Assembly (NCBI RefSeq): GCF_026151395.1
Contig: NZ_JAMQPV010000003.1
Coordinates: forward strand, 62,001-126,000
DNA: 64,000 nucleotides
Source: Leptospira limi
GTDB lineage: Bacteria; Spirochaetota; Leptospiria; Leptospirales; Leptospiraceae
Direction of reading: 5' to 3'
Shown: one piece after another, positions 38,752 to 48,477 of the stretch
Numbering within the stretch: the first letter of the stretch is position 1
Layout: each line of letters opens with the position of its first letter
Program-made: the position numbers and the translations under genes
Notes under the pieces: model-generated
Seen by the model: the letters and a program-made list of their open reading frames with translations, nothing else
The model's database searches: none
Told to the model about the DNA's origin: nothing

Positions 38752-40516
38752 ATATAATACAGGTATCATTGGGAACGGTAGTTTTATCGCACATATCAAT
38801 TCTTCTGCTGAAATTGTTTGGATGTGTTGGCCTTACTTTGATAGCTCGCCTATTTTTGGAAATTTGATGGATGAAAAATGTGGGAATTTTCAAATTCTGC
38901 CAAACACTAAAGTAACCAGGAACTCTCAAGTTTATTTAGAAAATACAAATATACTAAAAACAGAAATCCATACGGAATCGGGATCATTTGCAGTGATCGA
39001 TTTTGCACCAAGATACTATCAAAATGGAACCCTCCGATGCCCGCGAAATTTATATCGAAAAATAGTTCCAATGACGGGTGATGTTAAGATTAAAATTCTA
39101 TTAAACCCTACATACGATTTCGGAAATCAAACAATAGAACCAAAAATAGTCGCTGAACAAATTGTATACGAAACAAATGAATTCCAGGTTTATATTCAAT
39201 CCAATGTTTCCTTAAATCAAATATTGAAAGAAAAAGAATTTATTCTCAATCAACCTATTTACGTATCTCTTTTAGAATCAGGAGAAATCAAAAGTTCCCT
39301 TTCCGAATTTGTCGAAGTAGAATTCACAAAAACCAAACATTATTGGCAAAACTGGGTGAAACATTGTACCATTCCAAACTTCGCCCAAAAACAGCAAATT
39401 CGTTCAGCTCTCTGTTTAAAACTTCACCAGTTCCAAGAAACAGGTGCCATCATTGCCGCATCAACTACGAGTTTACCAGAATCGCCGAATTCAGGAAGAA
39501 ATTGGGATTATCGATTTTGTTGGTTACGAGACGGTTTTTACACTTTATTAGCGTTAACTAATCTTGGCCAATTCGAAGAATTAGAAAAGTATTCACAATA
39601 TATCAGCAACCTAACACCAACGGAAGATGGCCGATTCCAGCCATTGTATAGTATATTTGGCGAACATTTATTAGAAGAGAAAATTTTAGATTTACACGGG
39701 TATTTAGGAAACAAACCAGTTCGAATTGGTAATTCAGCATATACACATAAACAAAATGATGCTTATGGACAAATCCTCTTATCACTACTGCCTTTGTATT
39801 TAGATGAAAGGATTCCTGAAAAAAATAGATTTCATAATTTAAATTTGATTCAAAAAATTTTAGATCAAATTGATATCACAATGCAAGAACCAGATGCAGG
39901 TCTATGGGAATTTCGAAATTTCTCACAAAAACATTGTTATACATTTTTGTTTCACTGGATTGGTGCCAAAGCAGCAAAAGAAATCGCCCTCAAACTAGAA
40001 AAACAAAACTTGTTGGAAAAAGCTGAACGATTGATGAAAGAGGCTGAATTCAATATCGAATTGTGTTTTAATGAAGAACTTGGATGTTATACTCAGGCAC
40101 AAGGGAAAAAGGATTTAGATGCCAGTTTATTACAACTCATCACTTTAGGTTATTTGGATCCACATTCGGCGAAAGCGAAATCACATATCAAAGCAATAGA
40201 ATCACAATTAAAAACCAAAGAAGGATTTATCTACCGTTATCTCCATAAAGATGATTTCGGAAAACCAGAAACTACTTTTTTAGTCTGCACGTTTTGGTAC
40301 ATCGAAGCATTGGCTTGTATGGATCGACTGGAAGAAGCAATTCAGTTATTTGAATTTGTATGTGAACATTCCAATCATGTTGGTTTGTTTAGCGAAGACA
40401 TTGAATCGAATTCGGGAAACCAATGGGGAAATTTTCCACAAACCTATAGCCATGTGGGTCTTGTGAATGCAGCACATAAAATTGCTTCAAAACGGACTAA
40501 AAGTTTATTTTGGTAA
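38741..40516 (+). CDS. glycoside hydrolase family 15 protein (glucoamylase/trehalase-like)
   Basis: The 591-residue protein has the two-part GH15 bacterial layout: an N-terminal beta domain (about 1-200) beginning NTGIIGNGSFIAHINSSAE and a C-terminal alpha/alpha barrel. The barrel carries SGRNWDYRFCWLRDGFYTLL, where the first catalytic acid region is expected, and a C-terminal WGNFPQTYSHVGLVNAA typical of the family. GH15 members include glucoamylases and the mycobacterial-type trehalase. Its overlap with the TPS/TPP gene makes trehalose or a linked glucan the likely substrate, by inference. No signal peptide, so it acts in the cytoplasm. Confidence 0.88.
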   Translation: MQHKYNTGIIGNGSFIAHINSSAEIVWMCWPYFDSSPIFGNLMDEKCGNFQILPNTKVTRNSQVYLENTNILKTEIHTESGSFAVIDFAPRYYQNGTLRCPRNLYRKIVPMTGDVKIKILLNPTYDFGNQTIEPKIVAEQIVYETNEFQVYIQSNVSLNQILKEKEFILNQPIYVSLLESGEIKSSLSEFVEVEFTKTKHYWQNWVKHCTIPNFAQKQQIRSALCLKLHQFQETGAIIAASTTSLPESPNSGRNWDYRFCWLRDGFYTLLALTNLGQFEELEKYSQYISNLTPTEDGRFQPLYSIFGEHLLEEKILDLHGYLGNKPVRIGNSAYTHKQNDAYGQILLSLLPLYLDERIPEKNRFHNLNLIQKILDQIDITMQEPDAGLWEFRNFSQKHCYTFLFHWIGAKAAKEIALKLEKQNLLEKAERLMKEAEFNIELCFNEELGCYTQAQGKKDLDASLLQLITLGYLDPHSAKAKSHIKAIESQLKTKEGFIYRYLHKDDFGKPETTFLVCTFWYIEALACMDRLEEAIQLFEFVCEHSNHVGLFSEDIESNSGNQWGNFPQTYSHVGLVNAAHKIASKRTKSLFW

Positions 40517-40636
40517 TTTTTTCGGAAAATGAAAAACATATTTTTCTGATCAGACTCGATCATACCTAATTTCAAATTCATATTTTTAAGTTGAATTTTT
40601 TTTATTTCATTTAATACTAATGTTCCCGGCTTCCCA

Positions 40637-43600
40637 ATGAAAAAAAACGAAGACATCACTTTAGAGGAGGCAAAAGAAAAAATTGCATACTTAGAAAATC
40701 TTCTCAAAGAAAAAGACCAAACCACCTATAAAACTTTTTTTGACCAAGATGAAGATGCCGTTGTTGTTTTTGATTTGGAGAGTCAATTATTCATCGACTG
40801 TAATGCTAAGTTAACAGACATATTGGGTTTTACTAAAAATGATTTATTAAGTTTATCTGTCATAGACATTAGCCCCAAGTTCCAACCAAATGGACAACCT
40901 TCTCCGATATTAGCAGAATCATATATAGAAGAAGGATTCAAAGAAGGAAATGTAAAATTTGATTGGGTTCACTTAAATCGCGACGGTGAAGAAGTTTATT
41001 GCGAAGTCAAACTCTACAATTACATTTCAGAAGATGGGAAACGGATTGCAAGAGGAGTCATCCAAAAAAAAGACCAACTCATTGAACTACAAAAAAAGTT
41101 AGGAGAAAAAGAAAAACTACTCACCAAAGTTACAAAAACTCTTCCCGCCATCATTTACATCCAAAACCTGACAACGGATGAATTTTTATACCTAAACAAT
41201 AGCATAGAAAGTTTTTTAGGATTTGAAGTCGAACCTATCCTCAACTATGAATACCTAATCCAAAATATTCTACACCCTGACGATCTTCACCTCATAGACG
41301 CACATTCAAAAAAAATGTTAGAAGAGAAAAACACCGATATATATGCGTTAGACTTCCGTGTTTTCGACAACAATGGGAACATCCATTGGTTTCGAGTTTG
41401 GGAAACCAATTTTTCTTTTAATAAAGATGGAATTCCTACGGAAGTATTGGGTGTTGCCCAGGATATCACTTCAACCAAAAAGATTGAATTACAACTAAAA
41501 AAACAAAACGAATTAGGCGAAGAGATTCGGAGGATTTCAAAATCTGGTGTTTGGGAATGGACAATTGAATCGAATCAAATGTTTTGGACACCTGACTTGT
41601 ACTATCTTCTAAACGTCAATCCAAACCATTTTTTACCCACCATACATTCATTAATCGAGTTTTTTGCAATTGAAAGCCAAGAAACGTTAAACCAAGCTTT
41701 AACCAAGGCAAGGATCGAACATTCTCCTTTTGATTTAGAATTAGAAATCAAAGGAAATCCCAATATCTGGGTGAAGGTACAAGGAAAATTCATTTTATCA
41801 GCAACAAATGGCCCCATCATCATAGGAAGCATTGAAAACATTGATGAAACGAGAAAAAAGAGAATCGCTCTTTTGGAAAATGAAGCAAGATTTCATAAAG
41901 TTGCTAACCAAACAGGACTTATCATCTATGATTATGATATTAATGAAGATAAAATCACATGGGATGGAGCTATCAAATCTGTACTTGGATATGAAATCGA
42001 AGAATTCAATCATTTGGATATTAATGGTTGGCTAAATCTCATCCATCCTGATGACAGAATGTTCACCAAAGAATTATTAGCTGATTCAATTGGGACCAAA
42101 AGTCCTTACCATGCATTCTATCGTCTTAGGAGAAAAGACAATACTTACATCCCAATAGAGGATAGAGGAACATTCATCGGAAATGATCTTACAAAATCGA
42201 CAAGACAAGTAGGTGTTTTAGAAAATGTATCTGCAAAATTCGAATTTGAATCAAAATTAGAAAGTAAAGAAGAACGATTCCGAAATTTTTATAATTTTGC
42301 CAGTGAAGCGATTATTATCACAGAAGGTGACATGATCGTAGATGCAAATCTTGCATTTAAAAAGTTATTTGGATATGATTCATTCCAAAAAATCTCCATC
42401 AGAGATATCATAGCAGATCCTCTTTGGGATGGATTAGGGAAAAAAGAAAAAAGTTTTTCATTAGAAGGTATCAAAAAGGACGGAACCTTAATCCCTATCC
42501 AAGTGAATAAAAAAGAAATAGAAGAAGGCAAATGTATTTTGTCTTTTATCGACCTAACATTGATTAATGAAGCAGAATCAATTAAAAAAGCACTTCGGGA
42601 AATCCAAGAAAAAAATAATCTGATTATCACTCAAAAACTTGAATTAGAAAAAACATTAGAAGAACTAAAAATCACACAATCGCAATTGATCTTAAATGAA
42701 AAAATGGCATCACTTGGCCAACTCATAGCTGGAATCGCACACGAAATCAACAATCCAATGGGTGCCATAAAGGCATCAAGCCAACTGATTTTAGAAAACA
42801 TTAAAAATCAGATGATCAACCAAGAAAATATCATTCAATTATTATCTTCAAAGCCAAAAGAAAAACGTGAAATATATTTTAATTGGATGGTTGAGTCTTT
42901 TTTAAAAAGAAACCATTTACATGGATCAGAAGCAAGAAGACAAAAAAAGTTGATCCGAGAAAAACTCGGTTCATTAAGTTGTAAAGATCCTGATTTTGTT
43001 GCAGAAGAAATTGTTGATTTAGGAGTTCAAAAATGTTTATACATGATCGAACATTTATGCCACGAAGAAGATTTTTTAGATTTTTTTAATTTTGGTATGG
43101 ATTACATTCATACAACACAAAATCTAAATTCAATTCTCGAATCTATCCAACGAGTTTCAAAAATCCTGTATGCACTAAAAAACTTTTCACATTTTGATAA
43201 ACAAGGGGAGAAAATTGAAACTGACTTAATATCAAACATTGAAACCGTATTAATCCTTTATAACAGCCAAATCAAAACGGGTATCGAAGTGATTCGCAAC
43301 TACCCCGATTCACCAGTATGGATTCGTTGTTTTCCGGATGATCTCATCCAAGTTTGGACAAATTTAATCTTCAATGCCATCCAAGCAATGACATACAAAG
43401 GGACTCTTACCATCACAATAAAAAAGGATTCGGAAAACAAAGATGGAAACAAATGTGTTACTGTATTAATTGAAGATACAGGTTGTGGTATCAAAGACGA
43501 AATAATAGATAGGATATTCGAACCATTTTTCACCACAAAAGAGTTAGGTGAAGGAAGTGGATTGGGCTTAGACATTGTAAGACGAGTGCTCTTTAAACAC

Positions 43601-43666
43601 GATGGACAGGTTTCTGTCGACTCCATACCTGGAAAAACAATATTTAAAGTTTCTCTCCCTTTCTAA
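40637..43666 (+). CDS. multi-PAS sensor histidine kinase with a split dimerisation domain
   Basis: The 1009-residue soluble kinase has about five PAS domains (near 30-150, 165-285, 295-405, 425-535 and 545-640), a coiled coil, then the H box GQLIAGIAHEINNPMGA with H702. About 100 residues (roughly 725-830) are inserted before the second dimerisation helix (RVSKILYALKNFSHFDK). The ATPase domain has the N box LIFNAIQAMT (about 905), EDTGCGI, FEPFFTTK and GSGLGLDIV. No response regulator is nearby. The signal is unknown; PAS domains suggest redox, light or small-ligand sensing. Confidence 0.88.
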   Translation: MKKNEDITLEEAKEKIAYLENLLKEKDQTTYKTFFDQDEDAVVVFDLESQLFIDCNAKLTDILGFTKNDLLSLSVIDISPKFQPNGQPSPILAESYIEEGFKEGNVKFDWVHLNRDGEEVYCEVKLYNYISEDGKRIARGVIQKKDQLIELQKKLGEKEKLLTKVTKTLPAIIYIQNLTTDEFLYLNNSIESFLGFEVEPILNYEYLIQNILHPDDLHLIDAHSKKMLEEKNTDIYALDFRVFDNNGNIHWFRVWETNFSFNKDGIPTEVLGVAQDITSTKKIELQLKKQNELGEEIRRISKSGVWEWTIESNQMFWTPDLYYLLNVNPNHFLPTIHSLIEFFAIESQETLNQALTKARIEHSPFDLELEIKGNPNIWVKVQGKFILSATNGPIIIGSIENIDETRKKRIALLENEARFHKVANQTGLIIYDYDINEDKITWDGAIKSVLGYEIEEFNHLDINGWLNLIHPDDRMFTKELLADSIGTKSPYHAFYRLRRKDNTYIPIEDRGTFIGNDLTKSTRQVGVLENVSAKFEFESKLESKEERFRNFYNFASEAIIITEGDMIVDANLAFKKLFGYDSFQKISIRDIIADPLWDGLGKKEKSFSLEGIKKDGTLIPIQVNKKEIEEGKCILSFIDLTLINEAESIKKALREIQEKNNLIITQKLELEKTLEELKITQSQLILNEKMASLGQLIAGIAHEINNPMGAIKASSQLILENIKNQMINQENIIQLLSSKPKEKREIYFNWMVESFLKRNHLHGSEARRQKKLIREKLGSLSCKDPDFVAEEIVDLGVQKCLYMIEHLCHEEDFLDFFNFGMDYIHTTQNLNSILESIQRVSKILYALKNFSHFDKQGEKIETDLISNIETVLILYNSQIKTGIEVIRNYPDSPVWIRCFPDDLIQVWTNLIFNAIQAMTYKGTLTITIKKDSENKDGNKCVTVLIEDTGCGIKDEIIDRIFEPFFTTKELGEGSGLGLDIVRRVLFKHDGQVSVDSIPGKTIFKVSLPF

Positions 43667-43707
43667 AATTTACCATTTTTCCTATGATTTGTTTCATACG
43701 TAAGGTA

Positions 43708-43833
43708 CTAAGATTCCTTGGTAGAAATAGGAGAGAATCCATTTTTATCTAATTCATATACAAAGTCTTTTCTGATTCCGCAACTTGCTCCTGTAACCAA
43801 AGCTAAATGATTATATATTTGATAGGTATTCAT
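43708..43833 (-). pseudogene. remnant of a short-chain dehydrogenase N-terminus
   Basis: A 41-codon frame encodes an SDR-like beginning: LALVTGASCGIRKDF followed by VYELDKNGF. The usual TGxxxGIG dinucleotide motif has lost its last glycine (GIR for GIG), and the frame ends right after the second strand region. No SDR sequence continues in any frame downstream. It starts 2 bases after the DUF2141 gene ends. It looks like a truncated, decaying gene copy. Confidence 0.6.
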
Positions 43834-43835
43834 CT

Positions 43836-44273
43836 TCAATCCTTATGATTCAATTTGATTTGGATCAAAAGTTTTGATTTTACATTCACTACTGCCTCAT
43901 CGAATGTAGGTGGTCCAAATGCATGCATAGGTGGATTCTTTGAAACTCCCCAAGGTTCTCTTGGCAAACCAATGAAGGTTGTGTCCATTTTTCCATTTCG
44001 ATTTAAATCTTCTAACACAGAAACTGCATACTGTTTATCAGGGATCCCATTAAAATGGCAGATTGTTTTCTGATTGTTAGTTTCCACTCCTACAATTTTA
44101 AAACTTGCATGTTTTTCATCTGAAAGAAATCCATTTTCTGTTTCATACAAAGCACAGCGAATGACTGACTGATTGGATTTACGATTGAGTATCTCCACTT
44201 CCAGATCAGCTGCGAATAATGAATAAAAAGGGAAAAAGAAAAATATCCCAAATATCTTGATGACCAACTCCAT
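43836..44273 (-). CDS. exported DUF2141 protein
   Basis: From ATG 44273 (AGGGG precedes it) the product has 145 residues with a signal peptide (IFGIFFFFPFYSLFAA). The mature part carries the DUF2141 hallmarks: the YAVSVLEDLNRNGKMDTTFI stretch and GLPREPWGVSKNP. DUF2141 proteins are small exported beta-sandwich proteins of unknown role. A longer reading from 44303 would spoil the signal peptide. Confidence 0.85.
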   Translation of the reverse strand: MELVIKIFGIFFFFPFYSLFAADLEVEILNRKSNQSVIRCALYETENGFLSDEKHASFKIVGVETNNQKTICHFNGIPDKQYAVSVLEDLNRNGKMDTTFIGLPREPWGVSKNPPMHAFGPPTFDEAVVNVKSKLLIQIKLNHKD

Positions 44274-44299
44274 TCCAACGCCCCTTGTTGCCGGTGACA

Positions 44300-44326
44300 A
44301 CATTGTTTACATTGTCAACATTTGGG
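44300..44326. repeat. three 9-bp iterations upstream of the DUF2141 gene
   Basis: ACATTGTTT, ACATTGTCA and ACATTTGGG follow one another without spacing, about 30-50 bases upstream of the DUF2141 start. They also form TGACAA/TTGTCA inverted halves (44295-44317). They could be binding sites for a regulator. Confidence 0.35.
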
Positions 44327-44488
44327 CTATGTTCAAATTCCCGTCAAACTTTTTTTATATTTTTTTCAAACCGAAGGATTGGATTTTCATTGATGTGGGC
44401 GAAGAGAGTCATCTTAGCCAAGAGAATACCAACCACGAAAATGGTTTCACTTCACATTTATGAGGTTGGCATTGTCATTCATAGATTC

Positions 44489-44959
44489 TTATTTTTTAGA
44501 AGCCAAAAGATAGGAAGCACTATCCTCATAAAAGTGATAGGAAATAATTTTTCCATCTTTTAATTCAACCTTGAGTGCCCAATCACTTTGGAATGGTTTA
44601 CCCGTGTTTTTGATGATATGAAAGAAAGATCCACTAGCATAAGCGATATTCCCTTTCCCAACAATGTGTTCTACTTGGAATTGTTTTGTATCAAATTCTT
44701 TTCCCATATTGGAAAGAAAATCTTCCACACCTTTTAATCCTTGGTAAGATCCATATAACTGACCATCGTTTCGACTTTCACTACGAACCGCAGTGATGAC
44801 AGCGTTTTCATGAAAACAACCGATAACTCCTGCCATATTCCCTTTACCAAATTCGTTAAAAAACGTTTCCAATACCTTATCACTGGAATTTCGACTTGTT
44901 TTAGCGAATACCCCTACACTACCCAACACCAATGTTGCCAACAACAATACAGGTTTCAT
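44489..44959 (-). CDS. exported NTF2/SnoaL-like protein
   Basis: From ATG 44959 (GGAG 6 bases upstream) the product has 156 residues: a signal peptide (KPVLLLATLVLGSVGVFA) and a SnoaL/NTF2-like cone domain, recognised from the FFNEFGKGNMAGVIGCFHEN start, the YQGLKGVEDFLSNM helix and the later ALKVELKDGKIISYHFYED strands. Such domains bind small hydrophobic ligands or act as isomerases, but no catalytic set can be assigned. It is divergent from a TetR gene and shares twin operators with it, so it is probably induced by that regulator's ligand. Confidence 0.8.
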   Translation of the reverse strand: MKPVLLLATLVLGSVGVFAKTSRNSSDKVLETFFNEFGKGNMAGVIGCFHENAVITAVRSESRNDGQLYGSYQGLKGVEDFLSNMGKEFDTKQFQVEHIVGKGNIAYASGSFFHIIKNTGKPFQSDWALKVELKDGKIISYHFYEDSASYLLASKK

Positions 44960-44973
44960 ACTGACTCCTTTAC

Positions 44974-45018
44974 TTTCGATACTATCAGTATCGTATATCA
45001 ATACTGATAGTATCGAAA
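44974..45018. promoter_or_regulatory. twin palindromic operator for the TetR regulator
   Basis: Two palindromes, CGATACTATCAGTATCG (44977-44993) and CAATACTGATAGTATCG (44999-45015), have centres 22 bp apart, two helical turns. Together they also form one perfect 18-bp inverted repeat (44974-44991 with 45001-45018). They lie 14 bases from the NTF2-like start and 39 bases from the TetR start. This is the expected layout for a TetR repressor binding as a pair of dimers. Confidence 0.8.
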
Positions 45019-45057
45019 TAGAATTGACGTCAATCCATTTTTTATAAAGATTTATCT

Positions 45058-45657
45058 ATGGTTCAGAAAAAAAATGCATCCAAAACCCAAGGTAGGCCAA
45101 GATCGGAAGATTTGGAACCAATCGTATTAAAAGTTACCTATGAAATGTTAGCAAAAAAAGGGTATTATGGTTTTTCTTTGGATGAAATTGTCGCCACTAC
45201 AGGTATTGCAAAAACTACCATATACAGAAGATGGCCGAATAAAGCAAAATTAGCAATGAGTTCTGTATCTCATCTAATCTCACCTTTTTTAGAATTCCCA
45301 ACAAATGAACCATTTAACAAAGCTCTCATCAATCAAATGGAATCCCTATCAAATTTATTTAATGGAAAATTTGGAAAAGTGATCGCAACTTTGATTGGAG
45401 CAGGACAACAAGATCAGGAACTTTCTGAGTCCGTCCTGAAAGAATATTTATTACCAAGAAGATTAGCCGCAAAAGTTTTTTTTGAGAATGCAATCAAAAC
45501 GAAACAGATCAAACCACTAAGTGAAGAAGACATAGAAGTTTGTATGGACATTCTTTATGGAACTTTGTACTTCCGTCTCTTACTAAAACACAAAAAACCT
45601 ATTTTTTCTGATCTAAAACCATGGTTAGAGTTATTTTTAGAAACACTCAAGAAATAA
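45058..45657 (+). CDS. TetR-family transcription regulator
   Basis: The 199-residue protein has an N-terminal TetR helix-turn-helix (about residues 17-62: YGFSLDEIVATTGIAKTTIY then RRWPNKAKL) and a C-terminal ligand domain of the TetR_C_16/AcrR-like type. It is divergent from the NTF2-like gene with a twin operator between them, so autoregulation is likely. Ligand unknown. No clear ribosome-binding site precedes ATG 45058. Confidence 0.9.
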   Translation: MVQKKNASKTQGRPRSEDLEPIVLKVTYEMLAKKGYYGFSLDEIVATTGIAKTTIYRRWPNKAKLAMSSVSHLISPFLEFPTNEPFNKALINQMESLSNLFNGKFGKVIATLIGAGQQDQELSESVLKEYLLPRRLAAKVFFENAIKTKQIKPLSEEDIEVCMDILYGTLYFRLLLKHKKPIFSDLKPWLELFLETLKK

Positions 45658-45714
45658 CACCGATACGTTTTTTTGTTCTTTTTAATTTTGGATCTTTCAG
45701 GTATCATCGTTTGC

Positions 45715-46554
45715 ATGAAACGTTATCAGTTTGTCTCAATATTCACTTTAATTGTCTTCCAATCATGTGTTGTTTTCCAGGCAACCAAGGTACCTTCTAA
45801 TAATTTAAAAGGAACATTAGAAGGAGATGTTTCTAAATCACCCAAAATTGTATTTTTAGGTGATAGCATTACGCATGGTCGAGTGAGTTATGACTATGTC
45901 GAATCAATCCGAAAGAATCCAAAACTGGCAAATGCATTAGTTGTTAATGAAGGGATAAACAGTCGTTTGACGGTGCAAATCCTTGAGCAATTGGATTCTG
46001 TAATCAAACTACAACCAGATAATGTTTTTATCATGATTGGAACCAATGACTTAAAAGCAACATTATCAAAAGAAGAATATGATCAGTATGCAAGTTTATG
46101 GAATTTAAAAGAACCAGTTACTGAAGATAGTTTTGTTCAGAATATAACTACCATTGTACGACGGATTCAAAGTGAAACTAAAGCAAAGATCATTCTTTTT
46201 TCTCCTCCAATTTTAGGCGAAGATCCGAATTCTATTCCATTTTTAAGATCCAAACGTTTTGCAGAACTTACAAAAGAAGTCGCTACAAAACAAAAAGTAA
46301 TCTATAAACCTCTCCACGAAACCTTAACAACTGGATTGTTATCGGATCAGAATCTTTCTAAAACACCTTATGCCAAAAATACTTGGAACATGTATTGGAC
46401 AATTTTTAAGTATTATTCTACTACATACTCTTGGAATGATTTAGGAGAATCTAACGGATATTACTATCTTACTGATGCAATCCATTTGAATGAACGTGGT
46501 GGCCAAGTTGTCGAATCAATGGTTTTAGAAACTTTGTTTTCAAAAGGAATATAA
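45715..46554 (+). CDS. GDSL/SGNH-family esterase lipoprotein
   Basis: From ATG 45715 the product has 279 residues. The signal ends in IVFQSC, a spirochaetal lipobox. SGNH blocks are present: VFLGDSITHGR (block I with the nucleophile Ser), an asparagine-containing GTNDLKAT (block III) and DAIHLNERG (block V with Asp and His). It should be a surface or periplasmic esterase or acyl hydrolase; substrate unknown. It lies 57 bases after the TetR gene and ends with a strong terminator. Confidence 0.85.
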   Translation: MKRYQFVSIFTLIVFQSCVVFQATKVPSNNLKGTLEGDVSKSPKIVFLGDSITHGRVSYDYVESIRKNPKLANALVVNEGINSRLTVQILEQLDSVIKLQPDNVFIMIGTNDLKATLSKEEYDQYASLWNLKEPVTEDSFVQNITTIVRRIQSETKAKIILFSPPILGEDPNSIPFLRSKRFAELTKEVATKQKVIYKPLHETLTTGLLSDQNLSKTPYAKNTWNMYWTIFKYYSTTYSWNDLGESNGYYYLTDAIHLNERGGQVVESMVLETLFSKGI

Positions 46555-46589
46555 GGAATATAAAATTTTACTAATACATACATTCCCAT

Positions 46590-46630
46590 AATCCAGGAGA
46601 TTTGTGTCGGAAATCCCTGGATTCATTTTT
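46590..46630 (+). terminator. Rho-independent terminator after the GDSL gene
   Basis: AATCCAGG pairs with CCTGGATT, and an inner GATTT/AAATC stem extends it with one bulged base. ATTTTT follows. It lies 36 bases after the stop codon. Confidence 0.7.
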
Positions 46631-46796
46631 GGATCTGTTAAAAAACGAAAGCCCTCTCTGCAAATTTCAGGAGAACTACGAAGCATTTCAGTCCACCTCA
46701 TTTTTTCTTTCTAGGCAGAATTTCTTTTCCACCCTTACAATCAAAGGAATCTCAGAATTCTAAGATAATTTTCGTCTCTTACATTGAGGATGAAAC

Positions 46797-48377
46797 ATGG
46801 CTATAGAAACGGATGAAATACAAAAATTTGAAAGAACGTTATTCCGAAAAGGTGTTTCACTCATCGTTTTTACTAAATATGGGTTAGGTATTATCTTCCT
46901 TCTAGGTGTTGCATCCAATTATGCGACTAAAAGTTTTTTACCCAATTTGATAGGATCCCTAATTTATTTAGTCAATGCGATTATTCCAGGGTACTTACTC
47001 AAAAAAGAAAAAGAAATTTCGAAACGAATGGCGGCATCTGTTGTTTTTATCGATTTGATGATCATCTTTTGTTTTTTTTATTTAGATATTTATAATAATT
47101 ATACAAAAGCAGATGCTAGTAATACATTAAGCTCAGGAATATTCTACATCATTTTCATTTTTATTTCTATTTACTCCAGTTTCCTATTTGATACAAAATT
47201 GGTGATGACCATTGGAATCTTATCTGTGGGATTGTATCTCGGTGGGATTTATTTGAGTCATGTGTTAGGTGCAGTATTTATCGCTAAACCATTCCCAGAA
47301 ATGTTACGAGCAAATCATATCATTGTCACCACTGAAATTCAGAAAGTGATTTTTTATTTTGGAGTAATTTTTAGTTTACGATTCGTTGTTTCATTGATGA
47401 GAGAAATGCAAAATGACCTAAAGGCAAAATTAAAAGAAAGTTTATACAAACAATCAATCATCACAAATAAATCACATCAATTAGAAAAATCAGCAAACAC
47501 TCTCGCCTTATCTGTAGACAAATTACAATCTATGTCTGACGAACTCCACAACCAATCGCAAAACCAGGCAGCATCGGTCGAAGAAATTTCTGCATCCGTT
47601 GAAGAACTTTCTTCATCTGCCATTAGTTCTGCAAACTTAGTGGAAGACCAAGTCACACGTGTCAAAATTGTGGATCAAAACTTTTTATCTCTCCAAAATA
47701 TAAGTGAGAGTGTGAAAACAAAAACAATGCAAATTGCAAAGGATGTCAGTATTTCTGCTGATTATAGCAAAAAAGTAAAAATTTCTTCAGAAGAATTAAA
47801 CGGCATCTATTCAGAACTCAACCAAGCCTTTTCGAAAGTCGAAGAAATCAACCAAATGATGTCAGAAATTGCAGATCAAACCAACTTACTGGCGCTAAAC
47901 GCTTCAATCGAAGCAGCACGTGCAGGTGAACATGGTAGAGGATTCGCAGTTGTTGCACAAGAAGTGGCAAAATTAGCGGAACGTTCGCAGTCCAATGCAG
48001 GAACAATTGCAAAAATCGTAAAGGACGCTGGTCTAAAAATTAACGAAGGAACTCGATTCTCCAAAGAAGTAAAATCACAAGTGGAAAATCAAAATAATGA
48101 ATTGTTACGAATTGAAAGTGAAATTTTAGGTCTAGAAGGACATGTGACAGAACAAGAAGTGCTAAACCTAGAACTCAGAAACACCTTCTCCGAACTTCAC
48201 GTCCTTTCTGAACAAATTGGAATCATTGCACAGGAACAAATGACAGGTAGTAAAGAGATCAACCGTGCGATTTCTGTCATCGACGAAACCACTCAAAAAC
48301 TCGCCGATTCGGTTGAACTCCTCTACGAAGAAATCAATGAAATCCACACACAGGCAAAACAATTGAATATCGTTTAG
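46797..48377 (+). CDS. methyl-accepting chemotaxis protein
   Basis: The 526-residue protein has six hydrophobic segments in residues 15-205 instead of a periplasmic ligand domain, then a long cytoplasmic coiled coil. The conserved hairpin tip contains [20 protein letters not shown] followed by [17 protein letters not shown], which contacts CheA and CheW. No HAMP domain is evident. It probably senses something within or close to the membrane and steers the periplasmic flagella. GAGG lies 7 bases before the ATG. Confidence 0.93.
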   Translation: MAIETDEIQKFERTLFRKGVSLIVFTKYGLGIIFLLGVASNYATKSFLPNLIGSLIYLVNAIIPGYLLKKEKEISKRMAASVVFIDLMIIFCFFYLDIYNNYTKADASNTLSSGIFYIIFIFISIYSSFLFDTKLVMTIGILSVGLYLGGIYLSHVLGAVFIAKPFPEMLRANHIIVTTEIQKVIFYFGVIFSLRFVVSLMREMQNDLKAKLKESLYKQSIITNKSHQLEKSANTLALSVDKLQSMSDELHNQSQNQAASVEEISASVEELSSSAISSANLVEDQVTRVKIVDQNFLSLQNISESVKTKTMQIAKDVSISADYSKKVKISSEELNGIYSELNQAFSKVEEINQMMSEIADQTNLLALNASIEAARAGEHGRGFAVVAQEVAKLAERSQSNAGTIAKIVKDAGLKINEGTRFSKEVKSQVENQNNELLRIESEILGLEGHVTEQEVLNLELRNTFSELHVLSEQIGIIAQEQMTGSKEINRAISVIDETTQKLADSVELLYEEINEIHTQAKQLNIV

Positions 48378-48477
48378 GGATTTAGATGAGATGAATTCAG
48401 TTCGTAACTAAAACCTGTCTTTACAACTTCGAATCCTTCTAGATTTTTGGGATATTGGCAATAAATTTCTCGCAGAA

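Noticed and set aside
44350..44450. A minus-strand stretch encoding about 35 membrane-like residues (VVGILLAKMTLFAHINENP)
   Set aside because: No start codon in frame after the upstream stop and no family match; it may be a relic but this cannot be supported.
46540..46701. A 53-codon minus-strand frame between the GDSL and chemoreceptor genes
   Set aside because: It overlaps the GDSL coding end and the terminator hairpin, has only a weak ribosome-binding site and resembles no family.
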